The position numbers and the translations under genes were made by a program. Shown here piece after piece: positions 19,717 through 30,054 of a stretch of DNA of 64,000 nt. How positions within the stretch are numbered: the stretch's first letter is position 1; the number at the start of each line of letters is the position of its first letter. The DNA is from Pseudacidovorax sp. (lineage in GTDB: Bacteria; Pseudomonadota; Gammaproteobacteria; Burkholderiales; Burkholderiaceae_C): NCBI RefSeq assembly GCF_017991995.1, contig NZ_JAGOPN010000017.1, forward strand, positions 62,001 to 126,000, given 5' to 3'. A model generated the notes under the pieces. That model did no database searches. It saw only the letters and a list, made by a program, of their open reading frames with translations, and was not told the origin of the DNA.

Positions 19717-19850
19717 TCCGTCATCATGGCGTCCCCTCCGGGCAGTAGCCGCTCTTTTTACGACGGCTTTCGCACGCGAATGTTGCAGTGCGGAAACCCT
19801 GTGTTAAGGTGCCCGGTCCAACAACTCTTCTTCTGAACACGGAGAATATC

Positions 19851-20093
19851 GTGAGCAACAAAGGGCAACTTCTACAAGACCCGTTCCTGAACACGCTGCG
19901 CCGCGAGCATGTTCCTGTCTCGATCTATCTGGTCAACGGCATCAAGCTGCAGGGCCAGATCGAGTCTTTCGACCAGTACGTCGTGCTGCTTCGCAACACG
20001 GTGACGCAAATGGTCTACAAGCACGCCATCTCGACCATCGTGCCCGGCCGGGCCGTCAATTTCTCGGTCACCGAGAGCGACGCCAGCGCCTGA
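19851..20093 (+). CDS. hfq: RNA chaperone Hfq
   Basis: Hfq, the hexameric Sm-like chaperone for small RNAs. It is 80 residues with the full Sm1 motif ([37 protein letters not shown]) and Sm2 ([13 protein letters not shown]). The start is GTG at 19851, with GGAG at 19841-19844 and six bases of spacing. It lacks the long C-terminal tail of E. coli Hfq, as usual in betaproteobacteria. hflX-hflK-hflC follow as in most proteobacteria. A perfect hairpin separates it from hflX. The promoter probably lies in the 134 bases before it, but I cannot mark it well (TTGCAG at 19783 lacks a proper partner). Confidence 0.97.
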   Translation: MSNKGQLLQDPFLNTLRREHVPVSIYLVNGIKLQGQIESFDQYVVLLRNTVTQMVYKHAISTIVPGRAVNFSVTESDASA

Positions 20094-20101
20094 GTGGCAT
20101 G

Positions 20102-20130
20102 GGACGGGTTGGCGAACCGTCAACCCGTCC
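20102..20130 (+). other. Perfect hairpin between hfq and hflX
   Basis: GGACGGGTTG (20102-20111) pairs with CAACCCGTCC (20121-20130) around a 9-base loop. It has no U tract, so it is not a standard terminator. It ends three bases before the hflX ATG and fills the place where a ribosome site would be. Confidence 0.7.
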
Positions 20131-20133
20131 AAC

Positions 20134-21318
20134 ATGCATCAGGCTCCCCCGCATTTGTCTGAATCCATCCCCCGCCAAGAAGGCGCGGCCGTTCTGGTCG
20201 GCGTCGACTTTGGCCTTCCCCATTTCGATGGCGAGCTCGAAGAACTCGGCCTTCTCGCCCAGACTGCCGGGCTCGACCCGGTCGCCCGCCTGAGCTGCAA
20301 ACGCAAGGCACCCGACGCGGCGCTGTTCGTCGGCAGCGGCAAGGCGGAGGAGATCCGCGAACTGGCGCTGATGCACCGCGCCAGCGAGGTGATCTTCGAT
20401 CAGGCTCTGTCGCCCGCCCAGCAGCGCAACCTCGAACGCGAGTTGGGCGTGGCCGTGTACGACCGCACCTTCCTCATTCTCGAGATCTTTGCCCAGCGGG
20501 CGCGCAGCCACGAGGGCAAGCTTCAGGTTGAGCTGGCCCGGCTGCAATACCTCAGCACGCGCCTCGTGCGGCGCTGGTCCCACCTGGAGCGCCAGACGGG
20601 CGGTGCCGGTGTGCGGGGCGGCCCAGGTGAGAAGCAGATCGAACTCGACCGCCGGATGATCGATTCGTCGATCAAGCGCACCCGCGAGCGTCTGGCCAAG
20701 GTGCAGAAGCAGCGTGGTACGCAGCGGCGGCAGCGCGAGCGGCGCGACACCTTCAACATCTCGCTGGTCGGCTACACCAACGCCGGCAAGTCCTCGCTGT
20801 TCAACGCGCTGGTCAAGGCGCGTGCCTATGCGGCCGACCAGCTCTTTGCCACGCTGGACACCACCACCCGCCATCTCTACCTCGGCGATGTGGGTCGGCG
20901 CGTGTCGATCTCGGACACGGTCGGTTTCATTCGCGAACTGCCCCACGGCCTGGTGGATGCCTTCAAGGCCACGCTGCAGGAGGCGGTGGATGCCGACCTG
21001 CTTCTGCACGTGGTGGATGCCGCCAATCCTCACCATCCCGAGCAGATCGCGGAGGTGCAGCAGGTGCTGGCCGACATCGGCGCGACCGACGTGCCGCAAC
21101 TGCTGGTCTTCAACAAGCTGGACGCCCTGCCCGAGGAGCGGCGTCCGCTCAAGCTCGCCGATGAGATGGAGCTGGATGGCCAGGCCGTCCCGCGCCTCTT
21201 CGTGAGTGCCCACACGGGCGAGGGCCTGCCCGCGCTGCGTGGGGCGCTGGCCCAGCGTGCCGAAGCGGCCGCGATCACCCCATGGTCGCAGTCCGAATTG
21301 CAGAGTGCCGAGCACTGA
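20134..21318 (+). CDS. hflX: GTPase HflX
   Basis: HflX, a ribosome-associated GTPase that splits stalled or hibernating 70S ribosomes under stress. It has 394 residues: an N-terminal HflX domain with a coiled linker rich in Arg/Lys/Glu (about residues 160-205, KRTRERLAKVQKQRGTQRRQ), then the G domain with G1 GYTNAGKSSLFN near residue 212, G3 DTVGF and G4 NKLD. The ATG at 20134 has no Shine-Dalgarno site because a hairpin precedes it. A TTG at 20155 is an alternative but is no better. Translation may be coupled to hfq. Confidence 0.94.
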   Translation: MHQAPPHLSESIPRQEGAAVLVGVDFGLPHFDGELEELGLLAQTAGLDPVARLSCKRKAPDAALFVGSGKAEEIRELALMHRASEVIFDQALSPAQQRNLERELGVAVYDRTFLILEIFAQRARSHEGKLQVELARLQYLSTRLVRRWSHLERQTGGAGVRGGPGEKQIELDRRMIDSSIKRTRERLAKVQKQRGTQRRQRERRDTFNISLVGYTNAGKSSLFNALVKARAYAADQLFATLDTTTRHLYLGDVGRRVSISDTVGFIRELPHGLVDAFKATLQEAVDADLLLHVVDAANPHHPEQIAEVQQVLADIGATDVPQLLVFNKLDALPEERRPLKLADEMELDGQAVPRLFVSAHTGEGLPALRGALAQRAEAAAITPWSQSELQSAEH

Positions 21319-21358
21319 TTGGGCACAATAGCCCGCGCCAATCACACCTAATCACCGA

Positions 21359-22726
21359 ATGAAGTCAATGCCTGTGTGGAGACGGGTTCAGGGAATGTTC
21401 AACCTGAACGATGGCCGTTGGGGTCGGGGCGACGATGCGTCGTCCTCCTCCGAGGGCGACCGCCCGTCCACGAGCCGGCCGGAGGGCGAGCCGCCCGTGC
21501 CGCCTTCCAACCCCCGTCCGAGGAATCCGGGTCCCAACCAGGGGCCGCCGGATCTCGACGAACTCTGGCGCGACTTCAATCGCAAGCTCGGCGGCCTGTT
21601 CGGCGGTCGCGGTGGCAATGGCGGTGGTCCGCGTCCGCCCAATTTCGGCGGCGGCAAGCCTGACATGAAGAATGCGGGCTTCGGCATCGGTGCCGTCATC
21701 GGCGTCGCGTTGCTGATCTGGCTGGGCACCGGCTTTTTCATCGTCAACGAAGGCCAGCAGGCGGTGATCACCCAGTTCGGTCGCTACAAGCAGACCGTGG
21801 GTGCCGGCTTCAACTGGCGCCTTCCCTATCCGATCCAGCGCCACGAGATCGTGGTGGTCACGCAGATCCGTTCGGCCGATGTCGGTCGTGACGCCATCGT
21901 GCGTTCGACTGGCCTGCGCGAGTCGGCCATGCTGACCGAGGACGAGAACATCGTCGAGATCAAGTTTGCGGTGCAGTACCGCTTGTCCGACGCACGGGCC
22001 TGGCTGTTCGAAAGCAAGAGCCCGTCCGAGACCGTGGTGCAGGTGGCCGAGACCGCCGTGCGCGAGGTCGTGGGCAAGATGAAGATGGACGCCGCACTCG
22101 CCGAGGAGCGCGACCAGATCTCTCCGCGGGTGCGCCAGCTGATGCAGACCATCCTCGACCGCTACAAGGTGGGCGTGGAAGTCGTCGGCATCAACCTGCA
22201 GCAGGGCGGCGTGCGTCCGCCCGAGCAGGTGCAGTCCGCCTTCGATGATGTGCTCAAGGCCGGCCAGGAGCGCGAGCGCGCGAAGAACGAGGCCCAGGCC
22301 TATGCCAATGACGTGGTGCCGCGTGCCGTGGGTACGGCTTCGCGCCTGAAGGAAGAGGCCGAGGCGTACAAGGCCCGTGTGGCGGCGCAGGCCCAGGGTG
22401 ATGCGCAGCGCTTCGGCCAGGTGCTGGCCGAGTACCAGAAGGCGCCGCAGGTCACGCGTGACCGCATGTACACCGACACCATGCAGCAGATCTATGCCAA
22501 CACCAGCAAGGTGCTGGTCGAAAGCCGTCAGGGCTCGAACCTGCTGTACCTGCCGCTGGACAAGTTGATGCAGCAGAGCGGATCGCAGAATACGCCCGCG
22601 CCGGCCGACGGCGCACCGCCGGCGGTGGCGGGCACCGCCGTGCCGCAATCCTCGGCCATCCCGGTCGCTCCTTCGGGTGATTCGCGCGCCCGCGACGCTC
22701 GCTCGCGCGAGCGTGACGTCCGCTGA
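21359..22726 (+). CDS. hflK: FtsH protease modulator HflK
   Basis: HflK, an SPFH-domain protein that with HflC forms the cage around FtsH in the inner membrane. It has 455 residues: a Gly/Pro-rich cytoplasmic N-terminus (FNLNDGRWGRGDD, then NGGGPRPPNFGGG), one transmembrane helix about residues 105-124 (FGIGAVIGVALLIWLGTGFF), then SPFH (VNEGQQAVITQFGRYKQT) and a long coiled coil. Starts at 21359, 21368 or 21395 are all possible; no strong ribosome site separates them. It is followed 19 bases later by hflC. Confidence 0.93.
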   Translation: MKSMPVWRRVQGMFNLNDGRWGRGDDASSSSEGDRPSTSRPEGEPPVPPSNPRPRNPGPNQGPPDLDELWRDFNRKLGGLFGGRGGNGGGPRPPNFGGGKPDMKNAGFGIGAVIGVALLIWLGTGFFIVNEGQQAVITQFGRYKQTVGAGFNWRLPYPIQRHEIVVVTQIRSADVGRDAIVRSTGLRESAMLTEDENIVEIKFAVQYRLSDARAWLFESKSPSETVVQVAETAVREVVGKMKMDAALAEERDQISPRVRQLMQTILDRYKVGVEVVGINLQQGGVRPPEQVQSAFDDVLKAGQERERAKNEAQAYANDVVPRAVGTASRLKEEAEAYKARVAAQAQGDAQRFGQVLAEYQKAPQVTRDRMYTDTMQQIYANTSKVLVESRQGSNLLYLPLDKLMQQSGSQNTPAPADGAPPAVAGTAVPQSSAIPVAPSGDSRARDARSRERDVR

Positions 22727-22745
22727 AACCGGGGAGAACAAGAAC

Positions 22746-23645
22746 ATGAACAGAATCGGATTCATCGGCGCCTCGCTGCTCATCCTGCTGGTGCTCGCCA
22801 GCTCCATGCTTTTCGTGGTGGACCAGCGCCAGTTCGGCGTGGTCTACCAGCTAGGCCAGATCAAGGAAGTCATCACCGAGCCGGGCCTCAAGTTCAAGTT
22901 GCCCCCGCCCGTGCAGAACGTCTCGTACATCGACAAGCGCCTGCTGACGCTGTCGAGCATGGACACCGAACCCATGCTGACGGCCGAGAAACAGCGCGTT
23001 GTGATCGACTGGTACGTGCGCTGGCGCATCGTGGATCCGTCGGCCTACATCCGCAACGTCGGCCTCGATGAGAGCGCCGGTGCTGTGCAGCTCAACCGCG
23101 TGGTCCGCAATGCCTTCCAGGAGAACATTAACAAGCGCACCGTGCGCGACCTGATCTCCGCGCGCCGCGAGGACGTGATGAACGACGTCCGCCGCGAGGT
23201 GCTGAGTGTGGTGCAGGGCGGCAACGCCTGGGGCATCGACATCGTGGATGTCCGTGTGACGCGCATCGACTATGTCGAGGCCATCACCGAGTCGGTCTAC
23301 CGTCGCATGGAGGCCGAGCGCAAGCGTGTGGCCAACGAGTTGCGTTCGACCGGCCAGGCCGAGGGCGAGAAGATCCGCGCCGACGCCGACCGTCAGCGCG
23401 AGGTCACGGTGGCCAACGCCTACCGCGACGCCCAGAAGATCAAGGGCGAGGGCGATGCGCAGGCGGCGTCCGCCTATGCCGATGCCTTCGGCCGCGATCC
23501 GCAGTTCGCGCAGTTCTACCGCAGCCTCGAGGCCTACAAGCAAAGCTTCAACAAGAAGAGCGACGTGCTGGTGGTGGATCCTGCCGCCACCGACTTCTTC
23601 CGCGCGATGCGCAGCAGCGGCAGTACCACCTCGCCCCAGCGCTGA
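22746..23645 (+). CDS. hflC: FtsH protease modulator HflC
   Basis: HflC, partner of HflK in regulating FtsH; 299 residues. An N-terminal transmembrane helix (about residues 5-24, GFIGASLLILLVLASSMLFV) is followed by the SPFH domain (VVDQRQFGVVYQLGQIKEV) and a coiled coil (RMEAERKRVANELRSTGQAE). GGGGAGAAC at 22731-22739 gives a ribosome site for ATG 22746. Its stop overlaps the DUF2065 start as TGATG. Confidence 0.95.
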   Translation: MNRIGFIGASLLILLVLASSMLFVVDQRQFGVVYQLGQIKEVITEPGLKFKLPPPVQNVSYIDKRLLTLSSMDTEPMLTAEKQRVVIDWYVRWRIVDPSAYIRNVGLDESAGAVQLNRVVRNAFQENINKRTVRDLISARREDVMNDVRREVLSVVQGGNAWGIDIVDVRVTRIDYVEAITESVYRRMEAERKRVANELRSTGQAEGEKIRADADRQREVTVANAYRDAQKIKGEGDAQAASAYADAFGRDPQFAQFYRSLEAYKQSFNKKSDVLVVDPAATDFFRAMRSSGSTTSPQR

Positions 23646-23833
23646 TGAGCGGCGACAGCCTCTGGCAGGCGCTGGCGCTCGTGCTGGTGATCGAGGGGCT
23701 GTTTCCGCTGCTCTCGCCGGGTGGCTGGCGTCGTGCGTTCAGCCAGCTGCTCCAGCTGCGCGACGGCCAACTGCGCTTCTTTGCCCTGTGCAGCGTGGCC
23801 GTCGGCGTGCTGCTCTTCTGGCTGGCGAGCTGA
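23645..23833 (+). CDS. DUF2065 small membrane protein
   Basis: A 62-residue protein with two hydrophobic helices (LWQALALVLVIEGLFPLL and FFALCSVAVGVLLFWLAS), matching DUF2065 (YjeT). Its ATG shares bases with the hflC stop (TGATG), indicating translational coupling. yjeT sits in the same place next to hflKC in E. coli. The function is unknown; location suggests an accessory of the HflKC-FtsH complex, but that is inference. Confidence 0.85.
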   Translation: MSGDSLWQALALVLVIEGLFPLLSPGGWRRAFSQLLQLRDGQLRFFALCSVAVGVLLFWLAS

Positions 23834-23952
23834 ATCCCTTCGTCTTGCCGAAGGCCTTCCACGTGCGTCCTTGAGGCGACGGCCCGCCGCGGCCGTCTCC
23901 GGGGCGTTGTCGAGGGCCGTTAGAATCCCGTTTTAACCACGGCCTACACGCC

Positions 23953-25113
23953 ATGTCCGCCTGGGTCCTCCCGGATCACATTGCCGATGTGCTGCCCTCC
24001 GAGGCGCGCCACATCGAAGAACTCCGACGCCAACTCCTCGACACCGCCCGCAGCTACGGCTACGAGCTGGTGATGCCGCCGCTCATCGAGCATCTGGAAT
24101 CGCTGCTCTCGGGCACCGGCGAGGCGCTGGACCTGCAGACCTTCAAGCTCGTCGACCAACTCTCCGGCCGCAGCATGGGCCTGCGTGCCGACACCACGCC
24201 GCAGGTCGCCCGTATCGATGCGCACCTGCTCAATCGCGAAGGCGTGGCACGCTTGTGCTACTGCGGGCCCGTGCTGCATGCGCGGCCCGACGGTCCCAAC
24301 GCCACCCGCGAGCCGCTGCAGTTCGGTGCCGAGATCTACGGCCATGCCGGCCGCGAGGCGGACCTCGAAGCGCTCGAACTCGCTCTCGCCGCGCTGCGTG
24401 CCGCGGATGTGCGCGATGCGCTCGTGGATCTGGCGGACGTGCGCATCGTGCGTGCCCTGCTGGCCGGCGCCCAGGCGCCCCGCGACATCCTGGAGCGCGT
24501 GCATGCGGCCCTGGCCGCCAAGGATGCGAGCACGCTGGTTGAACTCACACGCGGATTCCCGGCGCCTGTGCGCGATGCGCTGCGCGTCCTGCCCGAGCTG
24601 TACGGCGACCGCTTGGTGCTGGACGAAGCCGAACGCGTCTTGGCTGCCTTCCCTGACGCCCTGTCGGCCGTGGCGGGCCTGCGCTGGCTGTCGGCCCAGT
24701 TGGCCGAACTGGGCACCGCCCGCGTGAGCTTCGACCTGGCCGACCTTCAGGGCTATGCCTACTACAGCGGTGCCCGGTTTGCGATCTACGCTGAGGGTGC
24801 CAACGACTCGCTGGCGCGGGGCGGCCGTTATGACGAGGTGGGTGCGGTCTTCGGCCGCAACCGGCCAGCCGTGGGCTTCAGCCTGGACGTACGCAGCCTG
24901 GTGGCCGTGGTGCCGCGGCCGCCCCTGCGCGCGGCCATCCGTGCACCCTGGAGCGACACCGACGCTGGCCTGCGCAGTGCCATTGCGGCGCTGCGCGCCG
25001 GCGGCGAGACGGTGGTCTGCGTGCTGCCGGGCCATGAGAGCGAAATCGACGAATTCCACTGCGACCGCACGCTGAACTGCGTCGGCGGCCGGTGGGAAGT
25101 GCAAGCCATCTGA
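23953..25113 (+). CDS. hisZ: ATP phosphoribosyltransferase regulatory subunit HisZ
   Basis: HisZ, a catalytically inactive HisRS-like protein that is required with the short HisG for the first step of histidine synthesis. It has 386 residues and begins [21 protein letters not shown]. Motif 2 region [13 protein letters not shown] and later [23 protein letters not shown] are present. Residues for tRNA charging are degenerate and it has no anticodon domain, so it is not a second hisS. hisG is not here; split hisZ-purA next to hflC is common in this group. Confidence 0.93.
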   Translation: MSAWVLPDHIADVLPSEARHIEELRRQLLDTARSYGYELVMPPLIEHLESLLSGTGEALDLQTFKLVDQLSGRSMGLRADTTPQVARIDAHLLNREGVARLCYCGPVLHARPDGPNATREPLQFGAEIYGHAGREADLEALELALAALRAADVRDALVDLADVRIVRALLAGAQAPRDILERVHAALAAKDASTLVELTRGFPAPVRDALRVLPELYGDRLVLDEAERVLAAFPDALSAVAGLRWLSAQLAELGTARVSFDLADLQGYAYYSGARFAIYAEGANDSLARGGRYDEVGAVFGRNRPAVGFSLDVRSLVAVVPRPPLRAAIRAPWSDTDAGLRSAIAALRAGGETVVCVLPGHESEIDEFHCDRTLNCVGGRWEVQAI

Positions 25114-26460
<1,347 letters not shown>

Positions 26461-26482
26461 ACACGCCAGGAGCCCACGACCC

Positions 26483-27007
26483 ATGTTGACCGAAGACGGC
26501 AAGCACCTGTACGTCAGCTACGACGAGTACCACAACCTCATCGAGAAGCTCGCGCTCAAGATCCACCAGTCCGGCTGGGAGTTCGACAACATCCTGTGCC
26601 TGGCCCGCGGCGGTATGCGGCCCGGCGATGTGCTGTCGCGCATCTTCGACAAGCCGCTGGCCATCATGTCCACCAGCTCGTACCGCTCCGAGGGCGGCAC
26701 TATCCAGGGCCACCTGGACATCGCCCACTACATCACCACACCCAAAGGCGAGATCGCCGGCCGCGTGTTGCTGGTGGACGATCTGGCCGATTCCGGACAC
26801 ACGCTGCAGGCCGTGGTGGAACTGCTGCGCACCAAGTACGCCCCCATCACCGAGTTGCGCAGCGCGGTGCTCTGGACCAAGCAGCTGTCGGTGTTCACGC
26901 CCGACTACTCGGTGGAGTACCTGGAGACCAATCCCTGGATCCACCAGCCCTTCGAGGGCTACGACACGATGCGACCGGAGAAGCTGCTTAAGAAGTGGTC
27001 CGTCTGA
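26483..27007 (+). CDS. Phosphoribosyltransferase family protein
   Basis: A 174-residue type I phosphoribosyltransferase. The PRPP loop is VLLVDDLADSGHTL (about residues 95-108), preceded by the pyrophosphate-loop region LARGGMRPGD (about 39-48). Its best guess is a hypoxanthine/guanine/xanthine-type purine salvage enzyme because it follows purA by 22 bases, but the substrate base cannot be read from sequence. I therefore leave the symbol empty. Confidence 0.88.
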   Translation: MLTEDGKHLYVSYDEYHNLIEKLALKIHQSGWEFDNILCLARGGMRPGDVLSRIFDKPLAIMSTSSYRSEGGTIQGHLDIAHYITTPKGEIAGRVLLVDDLADSGHTLQAVVELLRTKYAPITELRSAVLWTKQLSVFTPDYSVEYLETNPWIHQPFEGYDTMRPEKLLKKWSV

Positions 27008-27028
27008 AGAGGGGCTAGCATCGGTGGC

Positions 27029-28222
27029 ATGAGCGCATCTGCCACCGACCTGATCCACCACCCCTACCTTCCCCCGTCGAGTTTCGAAGCCCCACAGCCG
27101 GGCATCTTCAAGGCCTCGACGGTCTTCTTCCCCAACGTCGCCGCGATGCGTGCGCGCGACTGGAAGAGCAAGGCCGGCTACACCTACGGCCTTCACGGCA
27201 CCCCCACCACCTTCCTGCTCGAGGAACGGCTGGCAGCCCTCGAAGGCGGCAGCCAGTGCCTGCTGGCGCCGAGCGGGTTGGCCGCCATCTCGCTGGTGGC
27301 GCTCTCGCTGCTCAGCCGTGGCGACGAGGTGCTGATCCCCGACAACGCCTACGGCCCCAACAAGGCCCTGGCCACCGGTGAGCTCGCCAACTATGGCATC
27401 ACCCACCGGTTGTACGACGCGATGGACCCCGCGGACCTCGCCGCCAAGATTTCCGAGCGCACCCGACTTGTCTGGATCGAGGCGCCGGGCTCGGTCACGA
27501 TGGAGTTTCCCGACCTGCCCGCGCTGGTCGCGGCCTGCCGCGCGCGGAGCGTGGTCAGCGCACTCGACAACACCTGGGGCGCAGGGCTGGCCTTCAATCC
27601 CTTCGACCTCGTGGGCGACGGGCAGGGCGTGGACATCTCCGTCCATGCGCTCACCAAGTACCCGAGCGGCGGTGGCGATGTGCTGATGGGCAGCGTGGTC
27701 ACCCGCGATGAGGCCCTGCACCTCAAGCTCAAGCTCACGCACATGCGCCTGGGCATCGGTGTCGGTGCCAACGACGCCGAGACGCTGCTGCGGGCGCTGC
27801 CCAGCGTGCATCTGCGCTATGCCGCGCACGACCGCGCGGCGCGCACCCTGGCCACTTGGCTGGGCGAGCGGGAGGAAATTGCGCAGGTGTTGCACCCGGC
27901 GCTGCCCGGCTCGCCCGGTCATGCGCACTGGCAGACGTTGTGCGGCGCCAGCGACCTGGCGGCCGGGCTCTTCTCGGTGGTTTTCGATGGCCGCTTTGCC
28001 GTCGAGGCCATCGACCGCTTCTGCGACAGTCTGAAGCTGTTCAAGCTGGGCTACTCGTGGGGCGGACCCATCAGCCTCGTCGTGCCCTACGACATCGGCC
28101 TGATGCGCGACCCTTCCGTGAGCCGCTGGCCCCACAAGGGCACGCTGGTGCGCTTCTCGGTGGGGCTGGAGCGGGTGGAGGACCTGCAGGCTGACCTGGC
28201 GCAGGCGCTCGCCCGGCTCTGA
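27029..28222 (+). CDS. metC: Cystathionine beta-lyase-like PLP enzyme
   Basis: A 397-residue Cys/Met-metabolism PLP enzyme (gamma-family fold), most like MetC/PatB-type cystathionine beta-lyase, which makes homocysteine from cystathionine. The PLP lysine is in HALTKYPSGGGD (Lys210). Other features are YTYGLHGTPTT near residue 51, GSQCLLAPSGLAAISL near 75 and WIEAPGSVTMEF near 150. Related enzymes include cystathionine gamma-synthase and methionine gamma-lyase, so substrate is tentative. It follows the phosphoribosyltransferase by 21 bases on the same strand. Confidence 0.85.
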   Translation: MSASATDLIHHPYLPPSSFEAPQPGIFKASTVFFPNVAAMRARDWKSKAGYTYGLHGTPTTFLLEERLAALEGGSQCLLAPSGLAAISLVALSLLSRGDEVLIPDNAYGPNKALATGELANYGITHRLYDAMDPADLAAKISERTRLVWIEAPGSVTMEFPDLPALVAACRARSVVSALDNTWGAGLAFNPFDLVGDGQGVDISVHALTKYPSGGGDVLMGSVVTRDEALHLKLKLTHMRLGIGVGANDAETLLRALPSVHLRYAAHDRAARTLATWLGEREEIAQVLHPALPGSPGHAHWQTLCGASDLAAGLFSVVFDGRFAVEAIDRFCDSLKLFKLGYSWGGPISLVVPYDIGLMRDPSVSRWPHKGTLVRFSVGLERVEDLQADLAQALARL

Positions 28223-28352
28223 GCGCGGCTTCGGCTTCGCGCCGGACTCGCTAGCGCCTGGCGCGCCGTAGGCACGTCCTGCGATATCGCTTACATTGGG
28301 GCGGAGGCTGCCCCGAGCCCCGGGGCGGCGGCATCGACAAGGAGGCGTGCGC

Positions 28353-28556
28353 GTGGCCACACCCAATTACGGTTACGAGAAAAGGCAGCGGGAACTGGCC
28401 AAGAGGCAGAAGAAGGAAGAGAAGCTGCGGGCCAAGGCGGAGCGCAAGATCCCCCCGAGCAGCCCGGGCCTCGCGCCTGGCGATCCCGAAACGGATGTCG
28501 CCTCGCTCGAGCACGACGCGCCCACCGTGCCCGACACGCCCACCAAGGACGGCTGA
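28353..28556 (+). CDS. Small basic/charged protein, hypothetical
   Basis: A 67-residue protein starting at GTG 28353, which has a perfect AAGGAGG at 28339-28345. The N-terminal half is densely charged (YEKRQRELAKRQKKEEK, then LRAKAERK); the C-terminal half is Pro/Thr/Asp-rich. It resembles small hypothetical proteins of Comamonadaceae that start MxTPNY and carry the same KRQREL(A)K stretch. I do not know a function. The strong ribosome site and codon composition make it a real gene. Confidence 0.7.
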   Translation: MATPNYGYEKRQRELAKRQKKEEKLRAKAERKIPPSSPGLAPGDPETDVASLEHDAPTVPDTPTKDG

Positions 28557-28583
28557 GCCCCTCCGCCGGCCAGGCTCGCCCCT

Positions 28584-29240
28584 TCAGCGCAGCATCCTGC
28601 GCACGGCGGGCCAGACGTTCTCGAGAATGCGCGGATGCGCGATGGCCAGCGGATGAATTCGGTCCGCCTGGAACATCGAAGCCGCATCCGGCCCGTCCGC
28701 CACGTTCTTCAGCAAGAAGGGCACCACGTCGGACTGGGTCGCCTTTCCCACGCGGCCGAAGATCTCCCCGAAGCGCCGCGTGTAGTCCGTCCCGTAGTTG
28801 GGCGGCACCTGTATCCCCACCACCAGCACCTTGGCACCGGCCGCCTGGCTGGCCTTTGCCATCTGCATCAGGTTGTCCTCGGTCGATGCCAGCGGCAGGC
28901 CCCGCAGGGCGTCGTTGGCGCCCAGTTCCAGGATGACGTGCGTGGGCTTGTGCTGGGCCAGCAGGGCGGGCAATCTCGCCCGGCCGCCGGAGGTCGTGTC
29001 GCCGCTGATGCTGGCGTTGATGACCTTGGCGGCGATCTTCTGCTCGGCGAGCCGCTTCTCCATCAGCGCCACCCAGCCTTCGCCGCGCTTGAGGCCGTAC
29101 TCGGCCGACAGCGAGTCGCCGACCACCAGGATCACGGGTGTCTTGGCCGGCGCCGGCTGCGCCAGGGCCGAAAGACCCCACGGGCCCGCCGCCGACAGGG
29201 CCAGCGCGGTGCGCAGGATAAAGTGACGTCGAATCAGCAC
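28584..29240 (-). CDS. tesA: GDSL-type arylesterase / lysophospholipase TesA
   Basis: TesA-family SGNH hydrolase (thioesterase I/protease I/lysophospholipase L1); 218 residues. A signal peptide (ALALSAAGPWGLSALAQ) directs it to the periplasm. The SGNH blocks are GDSLSAEYG (block I Ser), NASISGDTTSGGR (Gly), LGANDALRG (Asn) and near the C-terminus DRIHPLA (Asp/His). The GTG at 29240 has AAGGAC eight bases upstream on the minus strand. It diverges from the ATPase gene with only 18 bases between the starts, the classic tesA-ybbA arrangement. Confidence 0.9.
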   Translation of the reverse strand: MLIRRHFILRTALALSAAGPWGLSALAQPAPAKTPVILVVGDSLSAEYGLKRGEGWVALMEKRLAEQKIAAKVINASISGDTTSGGRARLPALLAQHKPTHVILELGANDALRGLPLASTEDNLMQMAKASQAAGAKVLVVGIQVPPNYGTDYTRRFGEIFGRVGKATQSDVVPFLLKNVADGPDAASMFQADRIHPLAIAHPRILENVWPAVRRMLR

Positions 29241-29258
29241 GCGAGTCCTTTCCAATTC

Positions 29259-29969
29259 ATGTCCAACACCGTGGAAGCCATCGTCGCCGTCGAACACGTC
29301 TACAAGTCCGTCGCCGATTCCACAGGCACGCTGGACATTCTGCAAGACATCCATTTCACCCTCGGCGCGCGGGAGACCGCCGCCATCGTCGGTGCGTCGG
29401 GCTCCGGCAAGAGCACCTTGCTGTCCATCATCGCGGGGCTGGACGTTCCCACCCGCGGCACGGTCAGGCTGGCGGGCGAGGACCTCTTCGCGGTGGACGA
29501 GGACGACCGCGCCGCACTGCGCGCACGCCAGGTCGGCTTCGTGTTCCAGAGCTTCCAGTTGCTGGGCAACCTGACGGCGCTGGAGAACGTGATGCTGCCG
29601 CTCGAACTCGCCGGCCGCAGCGATGCCCGCGCCGCCGCCACCGAGATGCTGGGCCGCGTCGGACTGGGGCAGCGCCTGGGCCACTATCCCAAGCTGCTGT
29701 CCGGGGGCGAGCAGCAGCGGGTGGCGTTGGCCCGCGCCTTCGTGGTGCAGCCGCGGCTGCTGCTGGCCGACGAGCCCACTGGCAGCCTGGACTTCGCCAC
29801 CGGCGAGCAGGTGATGCAACTCATGTTTGATCTCAACCGCGAGTTGGGCACGACGCTGCTGCTGGTGACGCACGACCGCGCCATTGCGCAACGCTGCGAG
29901 CGGCGTATCACCATTGCCGCCGGCCGGGTCGCGCAGGACGAATCGACGTCGGCGCCATTGGCCGCCTGA
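29259..29969 (+). CDS. ybbA: YbbA-type ABC transporter ATPase (LolD family)
   Basis: A 236-residue ABC ATPase of the MacB/LolD/YbbA type. It has Walker A VGASGSGKSTLLS, Q-loop FVFQSFQLL, signature LSGGEQQRVALARAF, Walker B RLLLADEPTGSLD and H-loop LLVTHD. In gammaproteobacteria ybbA lies with a large FtsX-like permease ybbP. Here no permease follows: the next gene downstream is frmR. The ATG at 29259 has no Shine-Dalgarno site, so it may be translated from a short or absent leader. The divergent tesA start lies 18 bases away. Confidence 0.9.
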   Translation: MSNTVEAIVAVEHVYKSVADSTGTLDILQDIHFTLGARETAAIVGASGSGKSTLLSIIAGLDVPTRGTVRLAGEDLFAVDEDDRAALRARQVGFVFQSFQLLGNLTALENVMLPLELAGRSDARAAATEMLGRVGLGQRLGHYPKLLSGGEQQRVALARAFVVQPRLLLADEPTGSLDFATGEQVMQLMFDLNRELGTTLLLVTHDRAIAQRCERRITIAAGRVAQDESTSAPLAA

Positions 29970-30000
29970 CCCGGACGACGACTGTCGAGCGCGTCGCCAC

Positions 30001-30041
30001 TCGACGCGGCACGACGCTACTCTTATACTCCCCGGGAGTAT
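30001..30041 (+). promoter_or_regulatory. Promoter and FrmR-type operator of frmRAB
   Basis: TCGACG (30001-30006) and TATACT (30024-30029) sit 17 bases apart, a good sigma-70 promoter. A perfect 17-base palindrome, ATACTCCC-C-GGGAGTAT (30025-30041), overlaps the -10 and start site. That is the form of FrmR/CsoR-type operators. GAGGAG (30044-30049) then serves the TTG at 30055. Confidence 0.85.
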
Positions 30042-30054
30042 CCGAGGAGCGCCT

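Noticed and set aside
23878-23897. Inverted repeat GACGGCC/GGCCGTC before hisZ
   Set aside because: Only seven pairs with no U tract. It could be chance in very GC-rich sequence, and termination here is unsupported.
23953-25113. A second histidyl-tRNA synthetase
   Set aside because: It lacks the anticodon-binding domain and key charging residues, so it is HisZ rather than a duplicate hisS.
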